Source of the DNA: Seonamhaeicola sediminis
Lineage (GTDB): Bacteria; Bacteroidota; Bacteroidia; Flavobacteriales; Flavobacteriaceae
NCBI RefSeq assembly: GCF_004358095.2
Contig: NZ_SMZJ02000015.1
Location: forward strand, 1 to 32,439
Direction of reading: 5' to 3'
Length of the DNA stretch: 32,439 bases
The position numbers and the translations under genes were made by a program. How positions within the stretch are numbered: position 1 is the first letter of the stretch; each line of letters opens with the position of its first letter. Shown piece by piece: positions 8,647 to 17,578 of the stretch. The notes below the pieces were generated by a model that searched no databases, was not told the origin of the DNA, and was given only the letters and a program-made list of their open reading frames with translations.

Positions 8647-9561
8647 ATGAAGAGAAGAGATTTTATACAACAACTATCCGTAGGAAGTGCTTTAATATTA
8701 AGCGGTTTAGGTTTACAATCTTTTATACCAAGCTCAAAAACTACTAAAATAACTATTCTACACACCAATGATGTACATAGCCATATAGACCCTTTTGGAT
8801 CTAACGTTGGAAGAAATTCAAATACAGGTGGTGTGGCAAGACGCAGTAATTTAATTGAGTCTATTAGAAAAGAAAATCCCAATACCCTACTACTTGATGC
8901 TGGTGATATTTTCCAAGGCACGCCGTATTTTAATTATTATGGTGGTGCATTAGAATTTAAGTTAATGAGTATGTTAAAATATGATTTGGCCACCATTGGA
9001 AATCATGATTTTGATAATAGTATTGACGGATTATATGCTCAATTGCCTCATGCTAAGTTTGAGTTTGTTTCTGCTAACTATGACTTTACCAATACCGTTA
9101 TGGATGCACATGTGAAACCCTTTAAAATATTTAAAATAGATGGTATCAAAATTGGCGTTTTTGGCTTGGGAATTGAACTAAATGGCTTGGTTGAAAAGTC
9201 ATTATACAAAGAAACAAAATATCTTGACCCCATTGAAATCACTCAGGATATGAGTCGTGTTTTGAAGATTGAAAAAAATTGCGACTTGGTTATTTGCCTT
9301 TCCCATTTAGGCTACTATTATAAAAATTCACCAGACAGGATAAGTGATTTAAATCTAGCCACTACTACAAAAGGCATAGATCTTATAATTGGTGGCCACA
9401 CGCATACATTTCTTGAAAAACCAACTGTTGTTAAAAACATTGAAGGTAAAAGTATGCTCATCAATCAAGTGGGAGCTTATGGAATCAATTTAGGAAAAAT
9501 AGATTTTTACTTTGATGCTGATAAAAATAAATCAGCCAAAGGAACCTCTATTATAGTTTGA
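8647..9561 (+). CDS. 5'-nucleotidase N-terminal (metallophosphatase) domain protein
   Basis: The 304-residue calcineurin-like catalytic half of a UshA-type nucleotidase, predicted to hydrolyse nucleotides or other phosphate esters outside the cytoplasm. Metal ligands are visible in order: ILHTNDVHSH (Asp42, His44), LLLDAGDIFQGT, IGNHDFD, LSHLG and GGHTHTFL. The N-terminus MKRRDFIQQLSVGSALILSG looks like a twin-arginine (Tat) signal with an RRDF core. It lacks the C-terminal domain, which is encoded by the preceding lipoprotein gene 5 bases upstream. The two genes together replace one UshA polypeptide, with the domain order reversed in the DNA. Confidence 0.9.
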   Translation: MKRRDFIQQLSVGSALILSGLGLQSFIPSSKTTKITILHTNDVHSHIDPFGSNVGRNSNTGGVARRSNLIESIRKENPNTLLLDAGDIFQGTPYFNYYGGALEFKLMSMLKYDLATIGNHDFDNSIDGLYAQLPHAKFEFVSANYDFTNTVMDAHVKPFKIFKIDGIKIGVFGLGIELNGLVEKSLYKETKYLDPIEITQDMSRVLKIEKNCDLVICLSHLGYYYKNSPDRISDLNLATTTKGIDLIIGGHTHTFLEKPTVVKNIEGKSMLINQVGAYGINLGKIDFYFDADKNKSAKGTSIIV

Positions 9562-9580
9562 TTATTTAGTAAGTTTTGTT

Positions 9581-9615
9581 TTTTGTTTCGTCTAAGTACT
9601 TGAAACGAAACAAAA
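9581..9615 (+). repeat. Inverted repeat overlapping the start of the DoxX-like gene
   Basis: TTTTGTTTCG and CGAAACAAAA are perfect 10-bp arms around a 15-base loop; the right arm ends on the A of the chosen ATG at 9615. In the mRNA this stem would cover the ribosome start region. It could also be a dyad operator or weak terminator after the nucleotidase pair, although no T run follows. Confidence 0.45.
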
Positions 9616-9995
9616 TGAAAAAACATATTCCATTTGGGTTAAGACTTATTGTAGCTATCATTTTATTACAAACCTTGCGTTTTAAATTTACTGCTCACCC
9701 TGATAGCGTTTATATTTTTTCTAAAGTTGGTTTAGAACCTCTTGGTAGAATTATTATTGGAATTTTAGAACTAATTGCAGGAGTGTTATTACTCATCCCA
9801 AAAACCGTTTGGGTTGGAGCTACTTTAAGTTTAGTAATTATTGGAGGTGCAATCATTATACATTTTACCAAACTTGGAATAGAAATAAATAATGATGGTG
9901 GTACTTTATTTGCAACAGCAATTATTACATTTTTACTTTCTGCAATGATTTTATTTATTCACAAAAAAGACATCAGCTTTCTATGCCTCAGTTGA
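9615..9995 (+). CDS. DoxX-like small membrane protein
   Basis: A 126-residue protein with four predicted membrane segments (about 7-20, 46-62, 68-84 and 101-118), the size and layout of the DoxX family. The first segment carries LRFKF and is followed by a short loop with FSKVGLEPLGR, as in DoxX proteins. The ATG at 9615 is preferred over an upstream TTG at 9576, because the region in between forms the 10-bp inverted repeat and the protein homology begins at MKKHIPFGLR. The substrate or redox role is unknown. The last 15 bases overlap the end of the convergent membrane protein gene. Confidence 0.7.
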   Translation: MKKHIPFGLRLIVAIILLQTLRFKFTAHPDSVYIFSKVGLEPLGRIIIGILELIAGVLLLIPKTVWVGATLSLVIIGGAIIIHFTKLGIEINNDGGTLFATAIITFLLSAMILFIHKKDISFLCLS

Positions 9996-10739
9996 TTTGG
10001 AAGACCCGAAATAAATTTGTCTTTCTTCCTCTTTTATGTCAGACATAGTTAACTGTTTACAGAAAAAATAAAATGCTAATAAAACTAAAGATGTAGATAA
10101 AAAATTAAGCAATGCTCTTTGTGAAATATATAAATAAGCGACATCTATAACTTCTGAAAAAACAATACACAAAGCACCTAAGAACAGATACAAACTTTTT
10201 TGATTATCTCTGTAAAAGTAATTTAACAAAGCTCCTGAGAGTAACAAAAGCATGATTACATTGTAAATTAATTCTAAGTAATAACTTCCAAATAAATCGT
10301 TTTGATTTTCAACTATGTTTTGAAGCACATATATTAACCAAACGTTTAAAGCAATTAAAACAATGATGTGTATGATGAAATTCTTTAGGATATGCAATAC
10401 ATTTAAATTTTTGCATATTCCTATGAAAAGAAAAACATACGCAGCTACATATAAAGCATTTCCTATATAATAATCTAACGTAAAAATAAGTTTAGAAGCC
10501 TCTGTAAATGGAATGTAATTAACTATGAGCCCAATTAAATCAGATGCCGCATAACATGTAAGAAATAAGGCAAAATAGACTCTCTTTTCTTTAAAGAATG
10601 TATAATAACTAAATGCTATTAGAGGCAAAATCAATGAGTCTAAGGTAAATGCAATTGCCTCTTTACCCACAAACCCAAAGATTGCAAACAACATATAAAT
10701 AGCAAGCACTAAACTTACCAAGACTTTAGACTTGAACAT
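9981..10739 (-). CDS. Polytopic inner-membrane protein, possibly YhhN-like
   Basis: A 252-residue protein with about eight hydrophobic segments and a short charged C-terminal tail (SDIKEEERQIYFG). The number of segments, the ASDLIGL motif in the third and the VFSEVIDV motif in a later one vaguely resemble the YhhN (lysoplasmalogenase) family, which cleaves the vinyl ether bond of lysoplasmalogens, but the match is by eye and weak. It has its own promoter-like TATATTTG 23 bases upstream and is separated from ligA by a hairpin, so it is probably transcribed alone. It converges on the DoxX-like gene with a 15-base overlap. Confidence 0.6.
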   Translation of the reverse strand: MFKSKVLVSLVLAIYMLFAIFGFVGKEAIAFTLDSLILPLIAFSYYTFFKEKRVYFALFLTCYAASDLIGLIVNYIPFTEASKLIFTLDYYIGNALYVAAYVFLFIGICKNLNVLHILKNFIIHIIVLIALNVWLIYVLQNIVENQNDLFGSYYLELIYNVIMLLLLSGALLNYFYRDNQKSLYLFLGALCIVFSEVIDVAYLYISQRALLNFLSTSLVLLAFYFFCKQLTMSDIKEEERQIYFGSSKSTEA

Positions 10740-10761
10740 TTCAACAGATTTGGTTACGAGA

Positions 10762-10769
10762 CAAATATA
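10762..10769 (-). promoter_or_regulatory. Putative promoter of the membrane protein gene, TATATTTG
   Basis: TATATTTG on the minus strand is an exact match to TAnnTTTG, 22 bases before the ATG at 10739. A TTG lies 11 bases further upstream, too close for the standard -33 position. Confidence 0.5.
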
Positions 10770-10788
10770 AATAAATTTATCAATTAAA

Positions 10789-10811
10789 CGATAAAAAAAT
10801 ACATTTTATCG
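10789..10811 (-). terminator. Terminator-like hairpin after ligA
   Basis: CGATAAAA and TTTTATCG are perfect 8-bp arms around a 7-base loop, 13 bases past the ligA stop. On the minus strand an A-rich tract (ten As) precedes the stem and TTTAATT follows it. This is a moderate terminator; the stronger T run is on the plus side, where no gene reads in. Confidence 0.5.
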
Positions 10812-10824
10812 ATTTTTTTTTAAT

Positions 10825-12846
<2,022 letters not shown>

Positions 12847-12868
12847 TCAGGTCGATATCTTATAAATA

Positions 12869-13735
12869 CTAAATAGAAAGCACCCCTTTTATCATCCTAT
12901 CTTTGTTAAATATATCCTGTTTTAATTCTACTCTCTTAAAATTGTAATCTTTTAATAGTTGAAGCATATCTTTACCCAAATACTCATTGATTTCGCAATA
13001 TAACACACCTCTATCTTTTAAATTCTTTTGGGCAACTTCACATATAGCTCTGTAAAATAGTAAGGGATTGTTATCCTCTACAAAAAGTGCCAAATGCGGT
13101 TCATTATCTAAAACATTGCCTTTCATTAATTGTTTTTCTTTCATTCTAACGTAGGGAGGGTTAGAAACAATGATATCAAACTTTTGAGATACTGAAACAA
13201 GTTCAGCATCACTGGGGTTTAGGATACTGTCTTCAATAAATTCAACTTCAACTTTATTCAGTTCTGCATTATGCTTAGCTACTATTAAAGCTTCTTTGCT
13301 AACATCTAAGGCATACACCTTGGTATTTGGTAAATTTTTGGACAAGGAAATAGCAATACAACCACTACCAGTACCAATATCTAAAACTTTTAATTCTGAA
13401 CTTTGATTTTTAAACTCATCAATAATCCAATCTACCAATTCTTCGGTTTCAGGTCTGGGAATTAACACATGCCTATTAACTTTAAATGGTATACCGTAAA
13501 ATTCTGTTTCCCCTAGAATATACTGAATGGGTTGTTCGTTTTTTAATAACTCCAAAGCACTCATAATCGCTTGAGGATTTTCAATTTTAGCTTCAAAATT
13601 CATTGCTAATTGCAACCTATTTTTATTATAATAAGATTCGGTTAACATAAAGAAAAAGGTGTCAATTTCTTCTTTAGAATATATTGAAGTTAATTCATTG
13701 TGAAATTTATTTTGAATATCTCTCAACTTACTCAT
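12869..13735 (-). CDS. prmC: Peptide chain release factor N5-glutamine methyltransferase PrmC
   Basis: Methylates the glutamine of the GGQ motif in release factors 1 and 2, which raises the efficiency of translation termination. The 288-residue protein has an N-terminal helical domain that ends in the QPIQYILGETEFYG segment typical of PrmC, the S-adenosylmethionine motif DIGTGSGCIA (about 119-128), and the catalytic NPPY at 192-195. The ATG overlaps the stop of the GNAT gene by 4 bases (ATGA), so they are probably translated together. ligA follows after a short gap. Confidence 0.95.
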   Translation of the reverse strand: MSKLRDIQNKFHNELTSIYSKEEIDTFFFMLTESYYNKNRLQLAMNFEAKIENPQAIMSALELLKNEQPIQYILGETEFYGIPFKVNRHVLIPRPETEELVDWIIDEFKNQSSELKVLDIGTGSGCIAISLSKNLPNTKVYALDVSKEALIVAKHNAELNKVEVEFIEDSILNPSDAELVSVSQKFDIIVSNPPYVRMKEKQLMKGNVLDNEPHLALFVEDNNPLLFYRAICEVAQKNLKDRGVLYCEINEYLGKDMLQLLKDYNFKRVELKQDIFNKDRMIKGVLSI

Positions 13736-14223
13736 AAATCCTTAATCATCCAAACACCACAGCTATAATGCCCAGTATTTCCTAATGCACTTTTTAAGTG
13801 ATTGAAACCATAACGCTCATAAATATGAATAGCGGCTTTTAATTGCAAAGCTGATTCTAAATAACATTGCTCATATCCTAAATCTTTAGCAGCCTTTAAA
13901 CAAGTTTCGAACATTTTCTTCCCAAGTCCCTTGCCTCTTACATTTGGAGAAAAATACATTTTTTGAAGTTCGCAAATTCGCCCATTGAAATCTCTTAAAG
14001 GCTTAATACCTGCTCCCCCTAAAACCTGCCCTTTATCATCAATAACAAAGTATACATCATTGTCATTTTGATAAGACTCATACATTTTTGGAGTTTCTTC
14101 ATCCTCATAAGCTGTACCCGTTAAGGGGATTTTAAACTCATGAAAACAAGCTCTGATAACTTGCTCTATTTGGGCATTATCCTGAGGCTCTATTTCTCTA
14201 ATAACAATAGTCTCTTTACTCAC
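13732..14223 (-). CDS. GNAT family N-acetyltransferase
   Basis: A 163-residue acetyl-CoA-dependent acetyltransferase of unknown substrate. Conserved parts are the strand GQVLGGAGIKPL, the acetyl-CoA pyrophosphate loop RGKGLGKKMFETC (about residues 95-107) and the C-terminal IYERYGFNHL. Translation starts with GTG at 14223: no ATG is in frame upstream and the protein begins MSKETIVIREIEPQDN like relatives. It is the first gene of the GNAT / prmC / ligA run and overlaps prmC by 4 bases. The substrate, small molecule or protein, cannot be told from sequence. Confidence 0.87.
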   Translation of the reverse strand: MSKETIVIREIEPQDNAQIEQVIRACFHEFKIPLTGTAYEDEETPKMYESYQNDNDVYFVIDDKGQVLGGAGIKPLRDFNGRICELQKMYFSPNVRGKGLGKKMFETCLKAAKDLGYEQCYLESALQLKAAIHIYERYGFNHLKSALGNTGHYSCGVWMIKDL

Positions 14224-14233
14224 TTTAAAATGG

Positions 14234-14241
14234 TACTTTTG
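14234..14241 (+). promoter_or_regulatory. Putative promoter of the LEA-like / ribD run, TACTTTTG
   Basis: TACTTTTG matches TAnnTTTG exactly. Transcription would begin about 14248, which rules out the upstream GTG at 14247 as start of the lipoprotein gene and supports the ATG at 14277. No good -33 element is visible. The divergent GNAT gene starts at 14223. Confidence 0.5.
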
Positions 14242-14276
14242 CGAAAGTGAAGATACTTAAATCTGTAAAAACGCAA

Positions 14277-14732
14277 ATGAGAGCATTTATTATTTTATCA
14301 ACAATTGCTTTATTATGCTGCTGTTGCACTGTAAGGGAAAAACCAGAGTTTTTAAGGGTTGAGAATATAAAAGTATTAGAATCTACGGCAAGTCAGGTCA
14401 CACTCACAGCCAATGCCTTGTTTTTAAACCCCAATGATATTGGCGGTAGCCTAAAAACAGATGCTATAAAAATATTTATAAACAATAATGAAATGGCAAC
14501 GGTATCAACAGAAAGTTTCAAGGTACCTGCGCAAAAGGAGTTTTCCATTCCGTTGAGAGCCCACATTCCAACTGATAGTATTTTCAACCATAAAAGTATT
14601 GGTAAACTTATTGGAAGTTTATTCAGTAAAAAAATTAAGATTCAATACAAAGGTAATATTGTATACAAAGCACTAGGTTTTTCATATACCTATACTATTG
14701 ATAAAACAGAAAATATAAAAATTAAGATTTAG
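14277..14732 (+). CDS. LEA type 2-like lipoprotein
   Basis: A 151-residue lipoprotein with signal MRAFIILSTIALLCC and several consecutive Cys residues (positions 14-17) at the lipobox. The mature part has the WHy/LEA-2 beta-sandwich pattern: a repeated strand set with VTLTANALFLNPNDIGGSL, where Asn-Pro-Asn is the family hallmark, and a later IPLRAHIPTDS. The function in bacteria is unknown and is thought to involve the periplasm or envelope. The ATG at 14277 is chosen because the promoter TACTTTTG leaves no room for the GTG at 14247. Its TAG is followed after 3 bases by the TTG start of ribD, in the same frame. Confidence 0.75.
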   Translation: MRAFIILSTIALLCCCCTVREKPEFLRVENIKVLESTASQVTLTANALFLNPNDIGGSLKTDAIKIFINNNEMATVSTESFKVPAQKEFSIPLRAHIPTDSIFNHKSIGKLIGSLFSKKIKIQYKGNIVYKALGFSYTYTIDKTENIKIKI

Positions 14733-14735
14733 TAC

Positions 14736-15776
14736 TTGGCAAACCATGAAATTTACATACAACGCTGCATTGAAATTGGCAAAAAAGGCTTAGGCACCAC
14801 ACGCCCCAACCCTATGGTTGGCGCAGTAATTGTGCTAAATAATAAAATTATTGGAGAGGGTTACACAAGTATTTACGGTGGTAATCATGCAGAAGTGAAT
14901 GCTATACACTCTGTTAAAAATAAAGCTCTTTTAAAAAATGCTACCCTCTATGTAACACTAGAACCTTGCTCCCATTTTGGAAAAACCCCACCTTGTAGTG
15001 AATTAATTATTAAACACAGTATTCCTAATGTAGTAATTGGCTGTACTGACGATAATGAGTTAGTTGCAGGAAAAGGGATTAAAAGATTAAAGGAAGCGGG
15101 TACCAATGTGATAGTTGGAATTTTAGAGCGAGAATGTAAAGAGCATCATAAACGCTTTTTTACCTTTCATAATAAAAAGCGCCCTTACATTATATTAAAA
15201 TGGGCTGAAACCAATGATGGCTTTATAGCTCCAGAGACCAAAGACGGACAAAAACCAGTTTGGATTTCCAACACGTATTCTAGACAATTAGTGCACAAAT
15301 GGCGCACTGAAGAGCAAGCAATTTTAGTAGGCACCAATACCGTTATACAAGACAATCCAAGTTTAACAGTTCGGGAATGGACTGGAATTAACCCAATAAG
15401 AGTTGTTTTAGACGGTAACTTAAAATTATCACAAGATTTTAACGTCTTTGACAATGCATCCAAAACCATTGTTATAACAGACAAAGAAGTTACTTCAACT
15501 AAAAGCAATGTTTTTGAAGAAGTTGTTTTTTATGGATCTAGTTTAGCGCATGAGGTATGTAATAGTTTATTTGAACATCAAATAAACTCAGTAATCATTG
15601 AAGGTGGAAGTAAAACGCTTCAAACATTTATAGATGAAAATCTTTGGGATGAAGCTAGGGTTTTCAAAGGAAATACTAGTTTTAAAAAAGGTACTAAAGC
15701 CCCCATTGTTAATGGTAAATTAGTATCTGAACAAAATATTGCTACAGACATTCTTAAAATATACAAGAATGATTAA
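14736..15776 (+). CDS. ribD: Bifunctional riboflavin biosynthesis protein RibD
   Basis: Performs deamination and then reduction of the pyrimidine intermediate derived from GTP in riboflavin synthesis. The N-terminal deaminase carries zinc ligands His51 and catalytic Glu53 in GGNHAEVNAI, and Cys78 and Cys87 in LEPCSHFGKTPPCSE; the C-terminal reductase domain covers about residues 145-346 (LKWAETNDGFIA, LVGTNTVIQDNPSLTVR, IIEGGSKTLQ). The start is TTG: the frame is closed by the TAG of the preceding gene three bases earlier, and the next in-frame Met (residue 27) would delete conserved sequence. The following HAD gene overlaps the end by 8 bases. Confidence 0.95.
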   Translation: MANHEIYIQRCIEIGKKGLGTTRPNPMVGAVIVLNNKIIGEGYTSIYGGNHAEVNAIHSVKNKALLKNATLYVTLEPCSHFGKTPPCSELIIKHSIPNVVIGCTDDNELVAGKGIKRLKEAGTNVIVGILERECKEHHKRFFTFHNKKRPYIILKWAETNDGFIAPETKDGQKPVWISNTYSRQLVHKWRTEEQAILVGTNTVIQDNPSLTVREWTGINPIRVVLDGNLKLSQDFNVFDNASKTIVITDKEVTSTKSNVFEEVVFYGSSLAHEVCNSLFEHQINSVIIEGGSKTLQTFIDENLWDEARVFKGNTSFKKGTKAPIVNGKLVSEQNIATDILKIYKND

Positions 15777-16362
15777 TACCATCATTTTCGATTTTGGCAA
15801 TATTTTTATCAATCTCAATGACACCTACACACTTGATTATATAAAGCACTTCGAGTCATCTGAACATTATAAAAGCATCATTAAAACCAATATTCAATTT
15901 GAAAAAGGTGAGATATCAATAGATTCATTCCTAAAAAGTTATCAAAGTTATTTTCCAGATCTATCAAAAGAGGAGATAAAAAGTAAATGGAATTCAATTT
16001 TGGGTGAGTTTCCTAAATACAGGTTAGATTTTCTAAAAGATTTAAAGGAAAACTCAAACTACAAACTCATTTTATTAAGTAATACCAATGAACTTCATAT
16101 AAGTTGGATTAAAGATAATATAGCCTTTTACAAAGATTTTAAAAGTTGTTTTAATGAATTCTACTTATCACATGAAATCAAGTTAAGAAAACCAGATGTA
16201 GATGTTTTCAATTTCGTGCTTAATAAAAATAACCTCACAGCAGAAGCATGTCTTTTTATTGATGATAATAAAGATAATATCATAAGTGCTGATTATTTAA
16301 ACATAAACACATGGCATTTAAACCCGAAAACGGATGATGTTATTGACCTATTTAAAAATTAA
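15769..16362 (+). CDS. HAD-superfamily phosphatase, YihX-like
   Basis: A 197-residue haloacid dehalogenase-like hydrolase, probably acting on a sugar phosphate. Motif I is IIFDFGNIF: the nucleophile Asp is present and the usual second Asp is Gly, as in the YihX-type group. Motif II is LLSNTNELH, motif III has the Lys in HEIKLRKPD, and motif IV is CLFIDDNKDN. The ATG at 15769 is chosen over an upstream one at 15739 because FDFGN normally lies within ten residues of the start; it overlaps the ribD stop by 8 bases. Its place after ribD fits the 'missing' flavin-precursor phosphatase step, but that is only a suggestion. Confidence 0.82.
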   Translation: MINTIIFDFGNIFINLNDTYTLDYIKHFESSEHYKSIIKTNIQFEKGEISIDSFLKSYQSYFPDLSKEEIKSKWNSILGEFPKYRLDFLKDLKENSNYKLILLSNTNELHISWIKDNIAFYKDFKSCFNEFYLSHEIKLRKPDVDVFNFVLNKNNLTAEACLFIDDNKDNIISADYLNINTWHLNPKTDDVIDLFKN

Positions 16363-16381
16363 AAGTGCTTTATTTTAAAAA

Positions 16382-16990
16382 TTGACTGAAAAAGACACAT
16401 ATAAAACGATTACTGTGGCCACTGAAAATATCCTATTCAAGGATAAGAATAGTAAATTTTTTGGATACGCCTTTCCTGTTTTAAACGAAAATGAAGCTAA
16501 AGAACATATAGAAAAACTAAAAAAAGAACATCATTCCGCAAGACATTGGTGTTATGCCTACAAAATAGGAATCGAGACTATTATATTTAGAGCTAATGAC
16601 GATGGTGAACCCAGTAATTCTGCTGGTATGCCAATCTATAACCAATTACTTTCTTTTGATGTAACCAATGCACTAATAGTTGTAGTACGATATTTTGGAG
16701 GCATCAAACTGGGTGTTAGCGGTCTTATAAATGCTTATAAAACTACAGCACAATTAACTTTAGAGGCGTCAAATATTGTTAAAAAAACAATTAATATTGA
16801 CTATAACATCTTTTTTGGTTACAAGAGCATGAATACGGTGATGAGAATTATCAAGGAAAAAAACTTGAACATTACTAATCAAAAAATGGAACTAGACTGC
16901 AAGATTACAATTTCAGTAAGAAAAAAAGAAGCTGAATCTGTTTATGATACTTTTAAAAAATTATACGAAATAGACATTAGAAAAATTTAA
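16382..16990 (+). CDS. YigZ/IMPACT family protein
   Basis: A 202-residue member of the UPF0029/IMPACT family, whose bacterial members (YigZ) have been linked to translation and nucleic acid binding, without a proven role. Family signatures are HHSARHWCYAYKIG, DDGEPSNSAGMPI and VVRYFGGIKLGVSGL in the first domain, and a DUF1949-type C-terminal domain from about residue 135. The start is TTG: TAA and AAA precede it in the same frame, and the next Met falls inside the GEPSNSAGMP motif. The stop codon overlaps that of the convergent thioesterase gene. It follows the HAD gene by 19 bases. Confidence 0.88.
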   Translation: MTEKDTYKTITVATENILFKDKNSKFFGYAFPVLNENEAKEHIEKLKKEHHSARHWCYAYKIGIETIIFRANDDGEPSNSAGMPIYNQLLSFDVTNALIVVVRYFGGIKLGVSGLINAYKTTAQLTLEASNIVKKTINIDYNIFFGYKSMNTVMRIIKEKNLNITNQKMELDCKITISVRKKEAESVYDTFKKLYEIDIRKI

Positions 16991-17391
16991 CCCAAACTTT
17001 CAATGGCATCTAAAATATATTTTGGAACTCGAGTTGGCCTATTAGTTTCCATATCAATGAACACTAATGTAGTAGTAGCAGTTGTTAAAATTTCACCTTT
17101 TTCATTAGTAATTTCGTAATCAAATTCAATCTTTGCTGTAGGTGTGTTTTTTAGTTGAGTTTTTACATTAATTACATCATCATAACCTGCTGATTTTTTA
17201 TAATTTATATTCAACGAAACAACAGGAAGCATAATACCATTTTCTTCCATTTTCTTGTATGAAATCCCTAGTTTTCTAAGCCATTCTATTCTCCCCATTT
17301 CAAGATATAGAGGATAATTACCGTGATAAACTACCCCCATTTGGTCTGTTTCTCCATAACGCACTCTTATTTGTATTTCGTCGATTTTCAT
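16987..17391 (-). CDS. Acyl-CoA thioesterase, YbgC/FadM family
   Basis: A 134-residue hot-dog fold thioesterase that hydrolyses acyl-CoA esters. The hallmark RVRYGETDQMGVVYHGNY lies near the N-terminus with catalytic Asp16. The ATG at 17391 is preferred to an upstream one at 17430 because homologues start about ten residues before this motif. It stands alone between the convergent YigZ gene and the divergent dnaA. Substrate preference is unknown; in other bacteria relatives act in the Tol-Pal region or on medium-chain acyl-CoA, but there is no such context here. Confidence 0.86.
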   Translation of the reverse strand: MKIDEIQIRVRYGETDQMGVVYHGNYPLYLEMGRIEWLRKLGISYKKMEENGIMLPVVSLNINYKKSAGYDDVINVKTQLKNTPTAKIEFDYEITNEKGEILTTATTTLVFIDMETNRPTRVPKYILDAIESLG

Positions 17392-17496
17392 TGTAATAAT
17401 TAAATATTTTTTTGTAGTTTCGGAAAGCAAATAAACATGAGGAAAAATTTCTAAAAATTCAATAGAATTTCATTTTTTTTTTAAGAATTTTGTTCA

Positions 17497-17504
17497 CATA
17501 TTTG
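17497..17504 (+). promoter_or_regulatory. Weak dnaA promoter candidate, CATATTTG
   Basis: CATATTTG differs from TAnnTTTG in its first positions but is followed by the usual GC and sits 75 bases before the dnaA ATG. Poly-T sequence lies at the place of a -33 element. No DnaA box (TTATCCACA) was recognised in the 187-base gap; the nearest string, TTGTTCACA, has two mismatches. Confidence 0.3.
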
Positions 17505-17578
17505 CCATTGAAAGAGGGGGACACTATTTCTGATTTCTTCTCATATCACTAACTAACAAAAACCACAAAAATTTAACA

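Noticed and set aside
7886-9561. Split nucleotidase as a frameshifted pseudogene
   Set aside because: Both parts have separate export signals and intact motifs, and the domain order is opposite to that of UshA, so a frameshift cannot produce it.
14247-15776. Fusion of the LEA-like protein to ribD by read-through of the TAG
   Set aside because: The two are in the same frame, but RibD homologues begin at this TTG position and the lipoprotein signal of the first would be incompatible with a cytoplasmic RibD.
17491-17500. TTGTTCACA as a DnaA box
   Set aside because: Two mismatches to TTATCCACA and no cluster; a single site of this quality is expected by chance.
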